Shown here piece by piece: positions 43,022 through 58,000 of a stretch of DNA of 64,000 bases. The position numbers were made by a program, and so were the translations under genes. Below the pieces are notes generated by a model. The model worked only from the letters and a program-made list of their open reading frames with translations. It searched no databases and was not told the origin of the DNA. Source of the DNA: Aplysia californica (Eukaryota > Mollusca > Gastropoda > Aplysiida > Aplysiidae); assembly GCF_000002075.1 (NCBI RefSeq), contig NW_004797368.1, positions 59,903-123,902 on the forward strand, written 5' to 3'. Position 1 is the first letter of the stretch. The number at the start of each line of letters is the position of its first letter.

Positions 43022-46000
43022 AACATGAGTAATATTGGCTAGAATTAGAGTTGTGTCCATTTGGACGCGGGAATAAAAAATAAAACAAAAGTTGACAAAC
43101 CAAAAGGGGTCAATTCCGACTGTAATACATACAGAAAATCAGACCTGCCACTCTATGAAATCTAAGTCAGGATATCAGTGGGGGAAAAAAACGGGCTTTG
43201 GTGAAAATAAATCGGGATCAACCACAAATCACCAAGGTCACTGCCAAGCTGACTTGACAATTCCCAGGGGTGTCCATACATATTATGTATTGCGCGCGCG
43301 TATGTGTGTGTGCGTGCCTGTGTGTGTTTTATCTTTTTTTTTAATTCCTGATGTATCACGTCAAGCTCTCCTAGTCCAAGTGTTTTACACCCCCCCCCCC
43401 ATAAGTTTTGAAAGACACTTCAACCATGTGCATGAACTTAAATTGACCCCGTCAACGGACGGTCCCCGGAACACGCTGAACTCACACGCCGGTCATGTCA
43501 TGTGATGAGTGAGAGCGCTATTGAAGCAGTATTACCGACGGGTCTTGATGACGGGCCCGACAAACCAGAACTCGGACGAAGCTTGTTTTCAAAGTAATAG
43601 CAGAACTACAAATAATATTGATAATTTGTCGCTATTTGGAGAATTCTGAGAGGAAACAAAAGCGAAAGTAGATCTCGAGAATGTCCCAAGTCGGAATGTC
43701 AAATCAATACTACTTCCATTACAGTTGAAATAACAAAATCGGGAAAATTGGGATGCTTGAAATTTGGGGCAAAAAAACTGGATATCCCAATTAAATTGGG
43801 ATGAGCGGCAGGTTTGGAAAAACAACAACAACTGATTCATTTTCAAAGCCATCCCAGGGTTCACATTCCAGTCTTTCCAGACTTTCGATGGCGGACAATT
43901 CATGTTTACTAGTGTGTTAAAGAAGGATTGGGGTAATCTCACGGCCTGAGTAAACTCAAGGCACGACACCGGCAAATGCAAGAGACCAGAATGTGGGAGG
44001 AGCTTCTCTGCTGAAGCAAGCCTCTGTTGTCGGAAAGTCGCGCAGCTAATAGGCAGGTCGACAGCTTCTGACACAGAGTCACAGACAAAAGGTGACTGCC
44101 GTGAGCGTGTGGGTGTGTTGTCAAGCCATTGACTCGGCTTCGGGGTAGTGAAGTGGGGAAATTATGCTTGCCAGATGCACACCACCTGTTTTAAAGCGTA
44201 TGCAAACTCCCGAAGTGTAATTTTAAAGAGTAACGCTCACATTCACGCGCCACCAAAACTTAAGGGGGGGGGGGGGTAATCTGCAGGTTTAATGCGTAAT
44301 ATACGCATGCGCAATGGGGAGCCCTGCGAAGAATAGAGGTGTTACAAGAGAGTAATAAACACACACACAAAAAAAGGAACAGAGATAACGACTGTAGATA
44401 TTTGATAGGAAATAAGGAGCAAACCATAACTGAGCACCCGCCAACCACCCACCGATAGGCAAAGGGGGACATCGGGTGAAAGAGTTTTGAGTGTTTAGTT
44501 TTAGTAAGAGATTTACGGCACTTGCAACACAATAAGGTCATATAAGTGCCGAAGAATAGATGTGTAACAGGAGAGTAACATACACAAAAAAGAAGGAGGG
44601 GAGATAATGACGACAGATGTTTGATAGGAAAGAAGGAGCAAACCACACCAGAGCACCCGCCAACCACCCACGTTTTGAGTGTGAGTAACGACAAGCACAT
44701 CAACACAATAATGGTCATTCAGTCTAATGAAAAAGTATTACAGATAGACAGGAACAACAAATGGAAAGAAAAGAAGTAGAATCTTTCAGGGGTACTCTCC
44801 AATCACCTGCTTCAACGTATTATAAGTCCAAGCTTGGATACAATAAGAAAGATACATTTTGTTAATCCTCCATTGGAAGAAGTTAAGATTGTCAATTTCC
44901 ACATACACACACAAAAAAACCCCATGCGTTGTATTATAACAAAAACCTCACAAACAAGCATACACACACACCTCAAAGCCCAGGCACATCCATATTCACT
45001 CAGCCAGTCTGTCTATTCGTGTCATGGTTAAACTGAGGGCCACATTACACGGGACCCTCCTCTCCCCACAATGACAGACAAAAATCTGCATAAGCCAGAA
45101 TGAAGGTGTGACCTTCCAGGGGCATCCTAGAACAGACCTGCCACTCTATGAAATCTAAAAATCAGGATTTTAGAGTTTAAAAAATCAGGATCTTGTGAAA
45201 AAAATCGGGATCAACCGCAAATCAGTCTTAAGGGGTACTGGGGAAGGGGGGGGGGGGTCCTGGTTCCCTTTTATGAGGCAAGTACGCAAGAAAAAAACTT
45301 TTGCCGGAATAAGTTCACGTTTGGGCCACTAAATAGAGGGAAAACTGAAAGACAGCATTACTCGAGTCGGAGTTGGATAGACTGGGGCAGCGCAGGTTGC
45401 AGTAAAGCTGAAACTCTCGTAGTCTTGAAAATAGCTGACGCATAACTCTAATCACCCATGCAAAAAGCCCGCGTCTTCATATAGTAACAACGTTTGACTT
45501 CCATCGCATATACACACAAGGCATCTTTCCCCCCCCCCCCCGAAAAAAAATCGCGTCAAGGTTGTTCATTTATTTCTTTTTTCTTATTCCTTTATCCTCA
45601 ATTAGTAGATTCTACATGTATCACGGCACGCATTTTAAGCCCAAGTGTCAAAACAATACCCCCCCCGGTCGTCCACACTAGTTAAGTCCCGAACAACACC
45701 CCGACCAATGCGACCGGTGTGAATGAACTTTGTTGACCCCGACAGCCGACGGTCCCCGACACACGCGCTACTCACACGTACGAGGCCATGTCACGTGTTG
45801 CGAATGAGCGTTTGAAAGTTCCACTGACAGGTCTTGATGATGGGCCCGACTTATCCTACCAGAACTCAAGACGAGGCTTGCTTTTAAACCAACGACACAA
45901 CAACGAATAGATTATTCTGAGGCCCATGACATAATTGTTACAGTAATCAGGACACAGTCGGAGAATTCTGGGTTATAAAAGCGAAAGTACATCTTGAGCG

Positions 46001-49000
46001 TATCCATGTCGGAATTCAAAATCGATACCACGTCGGTTTTAGTTGAAATAACGTGCGTGAGTCATCTACTAGATTCGGCATAGATGCTTTAGAAAGTAGC
46101 GTTCCAAGTTCCTGCCCATAAAAAATCTAATCGGTGCTTCCAAGCAAAGGAGATTGTAGAACTTTTTTCCCCCCTAAGAATCGGACGCAACAGACGCAAC
46201 GACAAAAAATCAGGATACTGGCGACCGAAATCGGGAAAATCGGGATGCTTGAGATTTAGGGAAAAAAATCGGGATATCCCGATTAAATCGGGATGAGTGG
46301 CAGGTCTGCTAGAACCACCCCAATTTGTACAACACGAAAGGGTTTGTAAGAGTGTTACTGACATTCCAAGATTCCGACCCTTGACCCCTGTCCAGCATTA
46401 GTGTTGACAGAAGGGGACATGCTGCATAAACATAGCCTACTATTGGAGGAAGACTCCAAGGGGAATATCGGAGGAGTGACATATTGAGAAAGCAGGGAAA
46501 ATGAGAATTCTAAGTTTGGAAGTCTATACCTCACAGTGAGCAATAACATTTCTTTTACCGTACATAACACAGGACTTACCTCGGTTATCCCTGGGATCAT
46601 TTGCAGAAGAAAGTTTGATTTTTGAAGAATACAACAAGGGAAAAAGCTAATAAAAAACAAACAAACCATTGTGACTTATTTGGTTTATATGTATGGTATA
46701 TACATTCATATACATAGCACAAGAAAAAAACTCACTTGATGTTCTCAGCTTTGGTGTCCCAGGGCAACGTCTCCGTGTGACCATTGTCCAGTCCGGCTAG
46801 CAGACCCTTGTGACCCCCACGCTGTTTGTTGGCGACTGGGCAGCCCGAGGCACTGGACACACACACACAGTGGGGATGGGGGGGCATCATTTCAGGTTTG
46901 ATTAATACATATAAATTAAGCACAGAAATACACCAAAATGGGAAAATACATATATTATGAACAAAATTACATACAGTCAAGGTCACAGCAGTTGCCTCAG
47001 CTTTTTTGTTGTTGTTGAGAAACATTTATGAACCCTTCAAGCATTGCTTACAAATAGCCTGTGGCGTCACGCGAAATTATATTGATTCACCATATTATGC
47101 TGGAAAATGCTTGAGATCAGGCAAAGGCAAGTAAATGCATTTTCAAAAAAGTGGAACGCAAATAAGAAGCAAGAGTCTATTTATAAAGGAGTTAGGCCTA
47201 AATGTTTGGCAATATAGAAAATGGGAAAAACGAACTGAAATAGCAACTCAAATTGTGACTGACTAAATCGGCTAAAATACCACGGAATGAAAACTTATGG
47301 CCGTTCGACACTAGGAGGGTTAGAAAAACTGCATACCTAAATCAACCTTGTGGCACGAGCAAAGGTGAAAATGTCTCAATAATTAAATTTTTAATACACA
47401 AAACAAAACCCTATGTTCAGGATGCGAAATAAATAATAAGGCTGTTTTTTTTAACCATACCATAGGCCAGAAACATGCAAAAAAAAAATGACAGAGTCAA
47501 CTGTGTCATTACCATCTTAAATAGTCATATGAAAAAGAAAAACAGCAACTTCCTAGCTGAGTGAAAGAAACTTAGAGGCACTAGTACATGTTTTCTATCA
47601 TGCACACCAACAAGACACATATTTCATATTCTATACAGGTAAGGTAGTCAATCCGTTTATGGTAGTCATTGGGAGGTGTCCTTGAGCAAGACATGACAAT
47701 TATATCTAAAACAAAAAAACACAAAAAAAAACAGGGCACTGTGCAGTTGCATCCAACAATGGCATGTTTGTGAAATTGTTCTGTATTGGTGAAATATTGT
47801 GTATTTATGTAAGCATTTACATGTGTTTCTAATTATATATTTATAATGTATGTATGTTTGCCATTGTAACTGAGATTTCCCACGGGTATCAATAAAATGT
47901 AATTTATTATCATTTATTTATTTATGGCTGAACCAATACTTCCTGCACTCATGACAGAGAACAGTAAACAAAACAAGACTCAGCATGCAGGCAGATAATA
48001 CACATGACTTGTTGCAAAAAGAAAAAAAAAGTGCTTACCACAAATCCCAATTTTGTACTTTCACACATTCGTTCATTGACTTTAAAACATGATTTATTTT
48101 TTCAGAACTAAATGCTTGAAACTGATACTCTTGATCTTCTTATTATATCAAATCTATATGAAAGAAATTCAGAAAATTTTTCACACAAGAAATCTATCGG
48201 GCCTCAAAACTGCTACAAAATAAGCCTTATTGCATGTCTTTCTCTTTCACCTTGCGACTGGTCTTGATTTCCCTCTTCCATTGCGTTCTCCAGCCATCTG
48301 TTCTAGGTGCAAAAGTTGACCTCAATTGAGGTAAAGTCTTCCCAAATAGGTAATCTGTCTTGTGTCATTCAAAGAATCTTTACAGGTATCTATCTCATAT
48401 GAAAGCTGTTGAGCCTCTACTCCTGATGTGAATATCTGTCTGTCTCACTCGTGAATAAGTGAGCTCAGAATGCAAGCTTGGTATGTTTTCATCTTGATCT
48501 TGATATTTCTGTTATAAAACGTCTCGTAATAACTTGCTTGTAGTTGTGGATGTAGTGCAAATTCTGATGTTCAAGTCTTGAACAAGTATCCTTTCACTGT
48601 TGATAGCAGATCCTAGGCAAATGAAAGGTTTTGCACAGTTTATTCCTTACTTTCCAAGAGACATTTCAGCTTGTTCTGCTGCTTCTTTTTGACAGAAAAG
48701 ATGAACACTTTTCTTGTCGACAGCAAAATGGCATCTTTTGCATGCAGCTAGGAAGGCAGTAATCAAACTTAACAATTCTTCCTCTGTGCTTCACTCAGAG
48801 CAAAAATTCATTCTTTAAGAGAATACAATGAACTTTGCCTTTAGTCATGCTGTATAGTATATAGAATCTACCAACCTAGGCAAGTGGATGAAACTTTCAA
48901 CCAAGTCAATTTAGAATATACATCCTAACTGAAGCAAGAAATAAGTTCCAAGAAGGTCGAAGCAAGGATGATTCAATGCTCGACTCTTTTGACCTCCTCA

Positions 49001-52000
49001 GAAGACGATCCACAAAGGATAACAGTACCATTCACACCATTGTGGACTGACAGTACAATGTGAAGAATGGAGATGGTGGTTATGACAGGGAGAGCAGATA
49101 ATTAAATCTGCTTGGTTAATTTACAGAGTCCTTCACTCATGATTGGACCGACTTGTTTCCTAAGTTCTGGAAGATGACAAACAAGAGTTAGGGTAACTCA
49201 TGTTCATCAAACAAACTACCATGTACCTGGACAACAAACACATACTACAGGTGACCCTTTTTAGACAGGACTAGCTCTGTACAAAGTCCTTGCACAGATG
49301 CCAGACTCAATTTTCAGGCACAGGGGTGTTGCAGGGACCCAATCAATGTACACAATCTGTCACACCACGTGCACCAACTGCAGACCAGCAAGAAAACACC
49401 CACAAGGAGACAGGGGGCCCTACACAGGTGAAAAATTTGTGACAAACACTTACAGATTTATAAATGCTTCTCAAACTTAAGTGTCTTGAATGTACGTCTA
49501 AATACTTGATAGAAACATGGAGCACATACTTGCACAAATGCTTCAACTACCCTTATGTCTATACGATAAAATTAACAGAATTGTACAAAGCCTGATAAAA
49601 AGAAATATGCCATACACAGAAGGGTAAATACTGAATCCACACTTTAGGTAAGCATATACCTGTATAAAATGTTGGATAAGCATTGTATTTAGGAGTATAA
49701 ATACTGGCAAAAACTTGATTTAAGCAAGTATACAAATATCTGATAAATACTGCCTTTATCTAGGTGCAATATGACAGACTGATAAACATTTGGCCTATGA
49801 CCTGACAGTTCAAATCCTGGGCAAACACTTGACTCATCAGAGTGGAGACACAACTGACCCAGCATGACACTTGAGGTACAATACAGGGTGACAAATGAAT
49901 AAAAGTACAGTGGAAACCATATATAACAGGCCCGGTAATAACAGGGATCCGGTAATAACAGGGATTTATTTTTTCCTACTCTTTGTCTCTATTAAAAGTT
50001 ATCGGCAATAACAGGGCCTCATCGCAGCCCAACCGGTTATAGCAGGGACAAATGCTCGTTACAATGCGTAAAAAGTAAGAGAGAGAGAGAGAGAGAGAGA
50101 GAGTGTAACGCAGTGATAGAGCAAGCCCACGCAAGCAAGCCATGCCACTGCAAGCACACGCAGCATATGAAGCGAGAGAGGGCTGCGGTGTGCTGCAAGC
50201 AGACCTCGAACTAGCCCGAAACCTAGCAACACACACGCGTAATGTGTCACCAACGATGTCAAGCGCACAAGAAAATGCCTTTCAATTGACAAAAAGTACG
50301 AAATAATCCAGGCTGTTGACAAAAAGCAAGCTCCACTGGCAGAGATTTGTCGTCAGTTCGACATTCCACAAGGGTCGATTCACACCATTACCAAGGATAG
50401 AGAGAAGATAGTGGCAGCATACTCCAATGGAAAGTTTGCTCCTGATCGAAAGAAGATGAGACTACCCGATGCAGATGCTGTGGACCAAGCTCTTCTGATG
50501 TGAGGCAATGGAGAAAGTTGGTGCCAAAACCCCTGTTTGTGGGTACTTGTGGCTAAGGAAACTACCCATGAATAAGTACAGCTGGATTAGTACACGAATA
50601 CTTACTTTCCATGCATTTCTGATTTAACAGGGATCGGATATAACAGGACATTTTCTCTACTCCCACCATCCCTGTTATATCGGGTTTCCACAGAACCAAC
50701 ATCAGTGCTGTAGAAGTCAAAAAATGAGTTGACCCACTTGGTGAGAGCCGTGACGTGAGCTTCAGATAACTGACAGCTACTTGTGGTAAACACACCAAGC
50801 AATTACCAAATGATCACACCAAAAGCAAAACAACAACAAAGAACAAAGAGGTGCGAATTTGCGGCTGTCCACAAAAAAAACAACAGCAATAACAACAAAG
50901 TCCATGTTTACAAATACCAATAACAAAAACACACACAAAAACTAATGCAACCCAAAACATCAGAAAAACTGTGATCAGCACTGAATTTTTCAATAACAAT
51001 AGCTCAATAACACAACTTGGTCCATTTTATGAAAAAAGAAACTGCAGTAACACACATAACGAGGAGATGATGACCTGCTGAAAAAAATTCCAGGCAGTGA
51101 AGGAGCCATTCCTCATTCAGTTATGTTAGAAGGTGGTTAATTATATTTTTTTTAAACTGAAAGAATCACTCTGTCATTGCTTACAATTTTTCTCAGAAGT
51201 TGACATCTGCTTAATGAGTGTCACTGCTGCTGGATTTTTCATGGAATTTCCGAAGAGCAAATGTGGGAAAGACTGCCGGTTGTGTAAAATAAAAAAAGGT
51301 GCCAGCACATCAAGCTGTGAGTGCAGTTCCCAAAACACGATAGGCTCATTCTTTAGTTTTTAGTTTTTGTATCAGTTTTGCTGCACTTGCAACACCATTG
51401 GGTTATATAAAAAAAAGTGTAGAAGGTTAGAGGTGTAATTAGAGAGTGACATACAAAAAGAAAAGGAGAAAAGGTATGGACAGTAGTTATTTGATAGGAA
51501 AAAAGGAGCACCCCCAAACCACCCACTGTTTAGTTCTATCATGTGATACAGCGGAGGCAACATCAAGAGGACATCAGCAATGTCTCCACCAACAGGAAAA
51601 GCACAGTATGTAGCAGCAGATGGGAATTTTTTAAACATATTTTACATACTGTCAAATAAAATTCCTGTTGCTCTTTGAGAACAAATAATTTACATATTTT
51701 ACACACTGTCAAATAAAATTCCTGTTGCTCTTTGAGAACTAAAAATTTACATATTTTACACATTGTCAAATAAAATTCCTGTTGCTCTTTGAGACCTTCG
51801 CCACACATATAAAAAGGGATAACATATTCAATGACAGCATTAACAATAAAAATTAAGGCTTGATCATTTCATGCACAACACTATTCTAACATACAATAAG
51901 TACTGTGAAGGAATGCCATCTTAGCAGTAGGGAAAACGAGTGTACCCACAGAACAAGGAACACATACAATACGATCACAGATGTTCTGTCTCTATAGAAA

Positions 52001-55000
52001 ACAATCAAGTGAAAGCCTTGATTGGAAAAGTTTAGTTTTAGTAAGAGTTTTACGGCACTTTCAACACAATAAGGTCATATAAGTGCCGAACATTAGAGGT
52101 GTTACTAGAGAGTAACAAACACAAAAAAGAAGGAGGAAAGATCAGGATGATAGATGTTTGATAGGAAAGAAGGAGCAAAACCACACCAGAGCACCCGCCA
52201 ACCACCCACGATTGAAAGACTTAGCTGAGACCTTTGATGTGGTGTATGAAGACCGGGACAACACTGTGACTGTGATGGGGGGGGGGGGGGGGGGGAGAGA
52301 GGGTGGGATGATGCTCACATCTATGGTAAATCAAAAAAACAAAACACAAACAAACACACAAACAAGGTCAAGAAGCAACACAGGCTGAAACATTTCAATG
52401 TGAAACAAAACAAATCCATCGACTGTCGTGGATGTCCATGACACATGCACTGAGGGGAACATGGAGGAGGGGGAGGGCGTCGGAGACTTTCGTCTCATGC
52501 CAAAAAACATACACCAACACACTGAGTCCTGATGGGGGCGGGGACGGGGAGGGGGGACAGTGAGTGAGACAACATCTTGATGTTGGTACCTTCTGTGAGA
52601 GAGATACTTCCCCGTCACGTGACCTGATCCGTCACAGCCAGCGATGGGACAGCTGGGGTGCAGGCAGGAGGAAAACGGCAAGACACACAAGGTTATCAGC
52701 TAGGTCGGGGGGGTCAGAGGTTATAGGACGGGCTCACACAAACACCTATTGGTATATTGGTACAGTCCCTTTCTCAGGGATTCTGATGTAAGGAGCATGT
52801 TGGTGGACAAGAACGGATTACACACATTCACACAAATGTTAGTACTGTAATGTTGAATATAACTGCTTCTGATACGAGAAGCACTTTGGACAACATATAA
52901 TGTTGGGGTTTATACAAGAATTGCAACACATGCTAGCATTTCGGACCTCTGACACATTATATCATCCACTTCTAACCTACAAACAGAGACAAGTGTAAAT
53001 ATCACTGACATAAAAATGGAACCACATTCCCAGTGACATCACAAATATTTGATACATAAACTTAAGACACACATATCAACATCACTGACATCTGAGGTCC
53101 AAACAGGGACAAGGACAAACTTTAGCTATCCTGACCAAACCTGGACTGTGTTTGAGGTTTGAATTGTGGCATACAGTGAGGAGCCAGCAAATTCACATCA
53201 CTTTACCAGCAACAGTCTAGGACGAGAGAAACAAGGAAAAAAAGGAGCAGACCATATTCGAGCACCCACCAACCACTCGCAATGACGACCTAGGAAGACA
53301 GTTATAATAAGCCAGCTGTGGAGACGTGTTACTTCAGTGACAAGGATAGATTCCTCCTCCCAGAGAAGTCCTACACTGTGACCACAGTCCTAAACCTCCC
53401 CAGTGCCATGAGGCTGGAAGATGAACTGCTCTGCTCCCGTCCCTGCAGTCAGGTGCCACTGGTAACTGATTAAGGCCTTTGCACTTCACTCTCAGCCAGC
53501 TGCTGAAGGTGGTCAAGTGTGGTGGACAGGGCAAGGAAGAGCCTGCAACATGGGGCAAATCGACAAGAAGGGGGTGGGAGAGAAAATGTTCCACTCAAGA
53601 GCTGCAGAGAATGAATGATCTACAGAACATACTCACCGTAGAGGATCCTCTGACTCTTTCTTCTCCCCCTCCTTCATGAGGATCTTCTTCATTCTGGCAG
53701 CTTGAGGACAGCCGGAGAGACTACGGTGTGAGGCATAGTTCCCAGTCACATGACCTGAGCCATCACAGCCAGGAGTCGGGCACCTTGGGAGGGACAGATG
53801 GGTATTGGTCAATGTTCATGCCAAAGTTGCAGTTTACAGCAGTACATGGCATACATTTTTGGTAAAGTTTGCATATAGATTTTAAAAAATTTCTGACACG
53901 GTTTTTAAAAGACCCCAACAGCACACACATTAAAACCATGAACATTAATTAACTTATATTCTATAAATGTTGATATACTGAACACTTATATTTACTAATT
54001 CCTATTCAATGTCAAAACATCTCCCGAATTTCTACTGCACATTTGCTTTCAGACAGCATCAATTTATATATGAAATAAAAATAGGCAACAAACTTTTAAG
54101 CATGTCAAAAGATATATCTATTAAACATGACAATTCTTATTCTAAGTATTTATATTAAGAATGCAGTCCACCTCGCATATTACAAAGATTCTTGTCTACA
54201 TATGCCATTAAGCAGCAATCTATCTTACTATACATTTACCACATCATATTCCTGTTCAATATGTCTCCATAGACTACAACCTTGCTCATACATCATTTAA
54301 TTTGTGTGTTTAATACGTTTCAATGGACTGCGATCTACATTACTATATACAATTAGCTCTAACTTTAATTGTCATCACATCACCAGACTGCAACCCCCAT
54401 TTGAACTAATTAATTCCTATTCGATGTGGCACTGTATGGTACAAATACAGTCAAGCTAAGCATATCCAGCACAAACCGTCACCCATGTACCAAGACTAAA
54501 AACAGCAAGCAATACCCCTACTTAAAGACAAGATATCACATAACAACAATTTTTAAAATGCAGAAGTATTAGAGCGTTAAGTAACTATGTGACAACTCTA
54601 CAGGGACAAAGGTTGATAAGTAAGTAGCTTGAAATGCGGTATGGAGCTAGTTTCTGGGTTAGAAATATCAGAGTATACAGTCAAACCTGTGTAAGACGGC
54701 CACCCATTGTCAAGGAGAAAAGTGGCCGTATAAGACAGGTGGCCGTCTTAGGCAGGACTGATCAAGATGAAGAAAATGAACCATTCCCATCTGAGGTCCC
54801 AATCGAAAGTAGCCGCATTGTTGCTGTTTTTGTTGTTGGTGGTGGTGGTTTGTATTTTGTTGCTGATTTTGCACAAGGGTGACAATAAAACTAAATGTAT
54901 CAGACGAGGAAGACCGAGTGCCATGTTAAAACAAACACATGGGTCGCCACAGAACAAGCGACACTTCTGTCACAAGTTCATGCTGACGTCCATTGTTACT

Positions 55001-58000
55001 TTTTTACAGACTGGGTAAACAGTGACCACTCATCTCACTTATGATTTGTGTATGAGTTCTGGGCGGGGCTTATGGGTTTTGAGGGATCACACGCTTACCT
55101 CACCAGCAGCTGAAAATTGGTAGCTATTGGTCAACAGTGGGAGGGGCCTACGCAACATGATCGGTTGGAGGGACTACCTAACAACAACGACAGGTGACTG
55201 AATTATGATGGCTCGCCCACAACGCCAGGGGTCAACGCACAATTTATGACAAAACGTAATGGAGTCACTAAGGTGGCCGTCTAAGACAGGTGTTACTGCT
55301 CAGTGTGATAGGGGTTGTGTGTTAATATATATGGTGGCCGCGGCCGCGTAGGACAGGTGCCCGTTTTACACAGTTAAATTATATAGAAAAAACGCAAGGG
55401 GGGAAATGGAAAGTGGTCGTGTGTACAGGTGGCCGTTTTATAGAGGTGGCCATCAGGGCACGTTTGACTGTATATATAATATATATATGAGGCAAAAAAT
55501 GGAAATATATATATATATTTCCATTTTGAAGACATTTGAAAAATCTTAACAATCCTTGAGGTATCTAAAGCTTTAAATTTCAAAGGCTATGCCCTATGTA
55601 AAACACCCTCATGAGTGTCTGAGAAAATATTTTTATTAGAAAATGGGACTTGGGTAACATGTTCACGCTCAGGTGCATGCCATCATAAAATCTGTTAATA
55701 GAAAACACCACGTAAGAATAATGAGCAGTGGGACTGTGCTACCCAAACAAGCCTACACAGAAGCTAGTTAGTTGTACAAGACAGTAAATGTTAGCTCCAT
55801 CACTTTTGTGTTAGAGACTCAGTGATGGCATCTGCTACAGGCTAACTCACGTCTGCTACAAACAACTTCTGTGACCCAGGAGAGAATTTGTCCCATCTTA
55901 CTGAAAATAAAATGTATTTTAAAGTAATCAGATTGTTTTCTGATCAAAATGTCAAAACGTTAAAAAGACGAGTTCGATGGGAAAGACATCACATGAACAT
56001 AGAGTCTGACGGAAAAAGGCCACAGATTTGAAATGTTACCACATGAGCAAAATATCAGATGAATACTACAACATAAAATACCTAAGTGACGTGGAATCCC
56101 CCCCCCCATCAACATAATAATCCATAAAAATGTTTGCGCATGAAAACAAAAATCTAATGAAAGTCTCTATGAGTACATGAACACACAGATCTGTCAGAGG
56201 TTGTTTTACACCCCATTGACACAATTTAGACCATTTTGGAGACTGCTATGACACTGCCTGTCAGGGCCAACCCAAACTTAATGGAATACAACATCCCAGC
56301 AGAGAGATGGGGACACTCGATAAGACCCCGCATTCACACTTTTGCATGCAATGGTGGAGAACCAATTAAAAAAAAACCCGAATGTCACATTTAAGTCTGA
56401 TGTAAAAGTCTCCAAAGGAACACTCAAGTCTGATGGAGAAAGTTCCCACATGAATATAGAGTATGATATAATATAGTTAAAAAACCTTTGATCCACCTCA
56501 TTGACATGCAAGCACTGCGACAGAATCTGTGCTTCAAGCATGGATAGAATTAGCCACAAAAGAAGCTGCATGAGGACAACGTTGAGACCATCTTAAGCTA
56601 AATTGACCGTCTGCATAGACAAAAAGAGCCACACAGTTAATAAACCAGTTAATTAAACCACATAAACACATACAGTAAGTCACTATACGCTACTAACTAT
56701 ATGAACAAAAAAAATGAAAAGAAAAAGTCACCGCAACAGTCATTATTCCTGGCAGTGTGTGTTGTAAACAAGCATGCAGAAAAGGATCAACAGCAACATC
56801 GACCTCTGCCTTGCCCTGGACAGCATTCCCTGAAGGCTCCAGCACACCTCACACCTTCTGGGCTTGTTTGTAAATGAAGCTGCCTGCCTTACTCACAGCA
56901 AAAACGATGCACCACAGAAAAGCCAACATCAATACAAACAGTATCCCCCCCATCAACTTACCGTTTGGTAGCCACACTGAAGAACAAAATCAGGAACGAA
57001 AACCAAACACGCTGCTTGTAGTGGGTGACTACATCACTTACTTGTATAACTTTCTGTGTGATGATCATATACGCTTGGGGGAGAGGGGAGCGGGTGATGC
57101 GATGACGGCTCCGGCATTTTGCCTTGACAAACCCAAGTCGCAGTCTCAGAGACATTCTCAGAACGCTTCCAGCCTTGATGCACCAGGTTCTAGTGAGATG
57201 ACATCCTTAATGACACCCTTATTGTTTTGTACACAACCTGAAAGACCGCCAAGATCTGTTCTTTTTCAAAAGACCAAGGCTAGAACTCCTTATTGCCTTG
57301 CACACCAACTAGTGAAGGGAGAAACTCAGGACCCGTCTGCCAAAGACTTACAACCCACCTATACCTACCTCATCAAAACTTTTCCGACAAAAAGACCTGG
57401 CGGCAGTATTCCCCCATATACTCGTACATACAGTGAAACCCTGATAGCATGATCAGAGCATTTCTTCGTGTTAATACTGTTATGAAGCTTTCGTGTTATG
57501 GGAAGTAACAATGCATAGAATAAATAGGGGGGAAATACTGGTGACCTGAAATCCTTTCACAGTTAAAAGGAATTGTGTGTTTAACGGCTTCACGTTCAGC
57601 AGTTTATCTTGTTGCTCTATACAAACAAGAGAATGTTTTAGAATTCTGCTAAGCTTGCTTTTCTTTAAGCAGTCAATGAGCATGTTATACAAATAATCTG
57701 TATGTGGGATCTCTGAAATTATCCTTTTCTGAGAAGACTATGGCTCAGAACCAACCTACCCTGAGACCAAATGATTGAAAATATTTTCCACCATCTTTGA
57801 CACGATCCAGGAGGAAGGGTACAGTCACAGCCTTCACAAACTAAGTGGGATATGGCATCTGAGCAGAAAGGTGACACTTGTCAGCTTGTGTGGACCTATT
57901 TATCTGTGCTATTGACAGATAGGTCAGGTGAGGGTTTGGTCCCTAGACGTTCATTACAATCAACAGAAATGAAAAAGGTAAACAAATCTACACAAAAATC

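Noticed and set aside
43589-44074. 161-codon minus-strand frame
   Set aside because: It crosses the right end of the hAT-like MITE into flanking DNA and resembles no protein; part of it translates the MITE's subterminal repeats.
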